NCBI GenBank assembly: GCA_963763135.1
Contig: CAVXNJ010000011.1
Coordinates: 62,001-126,000, forward strand
Origin: JANMZO01 sp963763135
GTDB taxonomy: Bacteria > Actinomycetota > Acidimicrobiia > Acidimicrobiales > JANYDT01
DNA length: 64,000 nt
Direction: 5' to 3'
Part shown: positions 63,129-64,000 of the stretch, one piece after another
Numbering within the stretch: the stretch's first letter is position 1
How the letters are laid out: every line of letters starts with the position of its first letter
Program-made: the position numbers and the translations under genes
The notes under the pieces: generated by a model
Told to the model about the DNA's origin: nothing
Databases searched by the model: none
The model's input: the letters and a program-made list of their open reading frames with translations, nothing else

Positions 63129-64000
63129 AGCTCGTCGCGCAGGAACTCGCTATCCACGCGTCGGCGCAGGTCGTGTTCGAATTCTTGACCGACCCCGAAC
63201 TGTTCGTGCAATGGATGGCCGATACCGCCATCCTCGACCCGGTCCCCGACGGTGTCATCCGATGGACCCATCCCAACGGCGACATCGTGTCGGGCCGATA
63301 TGTCGAAATCGTCCCCGACCGCCGAGTCGTGTTCACCTACGGGTGGGAGCGTGCCGAAGTGGAAATCGCTCCCGGTTCCACAACCGTCGAGATCGATCTG
63401 TACCCGATCACCGAAGAGTCCACGATGCTGAAACTTGTACACCGTGGTCTCGACGACCTCGCCGCCGACGCCCACCACGGAGGCTGGGCCCACTACCTCG
63501 ACCGACTGCGTCAGGCATCCGAAGGTAACCCACCGGGTCCCGATCCATGGGCTGACCTGCCGCGTCCCAACTCCGCAAGAACTCCGACAGCCATGACCGA
63601 TCCGACGCCAATGCCGGACCAGTTCCATGACGTCACCGAACCGCTCCTGCATGCTCATGCCGGCGTGACCCGGTCCACGATGATGGGGCTTCCCTGCGTT
63701 CGTGTCGACGGCGCGTTCTTCGCATCTTGGGATCGCAACACCGGACGACTACTCGTAAAACTTCCGGCGTCACGGGTCGAGGAAATAGTGAGCAGCGAAG
63801 CAGCTGAATCGTTCGCCCCCGCCGGTCGGCGGTTTCGCGAGTGGGCCGCGATCAATCCCGCAGCCGACGACATCTGGACTGCATTCGTCGAGGAAGCATT
63901 GCTTTTCGTCCGTCATCATGCCGACGGACCGGCCTCGAAGAAACTCACAGGTCGCGCCACGCGCCTTACCAATGAATTGGCACCCGCCGAGGACTCGACC
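63125..64000 (+). CDS. AHSA1/SRPBCC-domain protein fused to a MmcQ/YjbR-like domain (3' truncated)
   Basis: At least 292 residues, open to the window end. GTG at 63125 overlaps the ArsR stop. 1-150: AHSA1/SRPBCC (LAIHASAQVVFEFLTDPELFVQWM, WERAEVEIAPGSTTVEIDL, GGWAHYLDRLRQA). About 165-280: a second domain with FFASWDRNTGRLLVKLP and FREWAAINPAADDIWTAFVEEALLFVRH, reminiscent of MmcQ/YjbR-like proteins. Translated by me from the sequence. Function unknown. Confidence 0.75.
   Translation, partial: MKLVAQELAIHASAQVVFEFLTDPELFVQWMADTAILDPVPDGVIRWTHPNGDIVSGRYVEIVPDRRVVFTYGWERAEVEIAPGSTTVEIDLYPITEESTMLKLVHRGLDDLAADAHHGGWAHYLDRLRQASEGNPPGPDPWADLPRPNSARTPTAMTDPTPMPDQFHDVTEPLLHAHAGVTRSTMMGLPCVRVDGAFFASWDRNTGRLLVKLPASRVEEIVSSEAAESFAPAGRRFREWAAINPAADDIWTAFVEEALLFVRHHADGPASKKLTGRATRLTNELAPAEDST

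Noticed and set aside
1..64000. tRNA, rRNA, integrase, transposase or attachment sites
   Set aside because: None could be recognised on either strand; the island is not bounded by visible mobile-element genes.

Overview
The window is a high-GC stretch with actinobacterial character: SARP/AfsR-type regulators, a mycothiol-type maleylpyruvate isomerase-family protein, ECF sigma and PadR regulators, secreted proteins with Thr-rich linkers, and an actinobacterial-type high-affinity [NiFe]-hydrogenase. Acidimicrobiia or a relative is my best guess; this is inference from gene content, not a phylogeny.

Layout. 1-2907: end of a peptide/nickel-type ABC importer (binding protein, two permeases). 2950-24128: a compact hydrogenase island. 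A leftward operon (10138 to 2950) carries three tiny membrane proteins, a winged-helix protein with a His/Cys-rich tail, PadR, a CooC-like ATPase, HypC, a SIS-HypC fusion, a SIS protein, HypD, HypE and a methyltransferase. A rightward operon (10302 to 18459) carries the small and large subunits, a degenerate protease-like protein, a NifU-type scaffold, the maturation endopeptidase, a TPR protein and a biotin-ligase-like protein. A second leftward operon (20815 to 18473) carries two more tiny membrane proteins, DUF1059 and two CooC-like ATPases. A rightward pair (20908 to 24128) holds another CooC-like ATPase and HypF. No hypA or hypB is visible, while there are four CooC/MinD-type ATPases.

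The most striking observation is the CooC-like gene at 18473-19270. It is one full-length reading frame interrupted only by two TGA codons, two codons apart, exactly where its paralogues carry the metal-binding C-x-C motif (read as U124-P-U126-C127). A hairpin with bacterial-SECIS-like geometry lies just downstream of the second TGA. The simplest reading is a selenoprotein CooC with a Sec-x-Sec nickel site.

24608-34164 holds SARP-type regulators, a large secreted Gly-rich/GCC2-like protein with 102-bp coding repeats, a Crp/Fnr regulator and secreted proteins, several of them broken by frameshifts. 34268-42592 is a catabolic-looking block: FAD monooxygenase, D-aminoacylase-type amidohydrolase, LeuCD-like hydratase, and a Baeyer-Villiger monooxygenase fused to an esterase. 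42742-46547 is an ABC-2 exporter operon. 46796-56313 holds another SARP-ATPase, a broken acyl-CoA dehydrogenase with an APH-like partner, and a large secreted protein. 56443-59928 is a small cassette of a PqqD-Tat-Cys-rich protein, a MauE-thioredoxin-thioredoxin protein and an HprK-like kinase. 60150-64000 is a stress/regulatory block (ABM, YCII, ECF sigma, DinB-like, ArsR, AHSA1).

At least seven likely single-gene frameshifts occur across the window (near 14.93, 31.19, 33.2, 33.5, 50.27, 51.80 and 61.50 kb). Residual indel errors in the assembly are therefore plausible. The double TGA is different, because the frame is unchanged across it.
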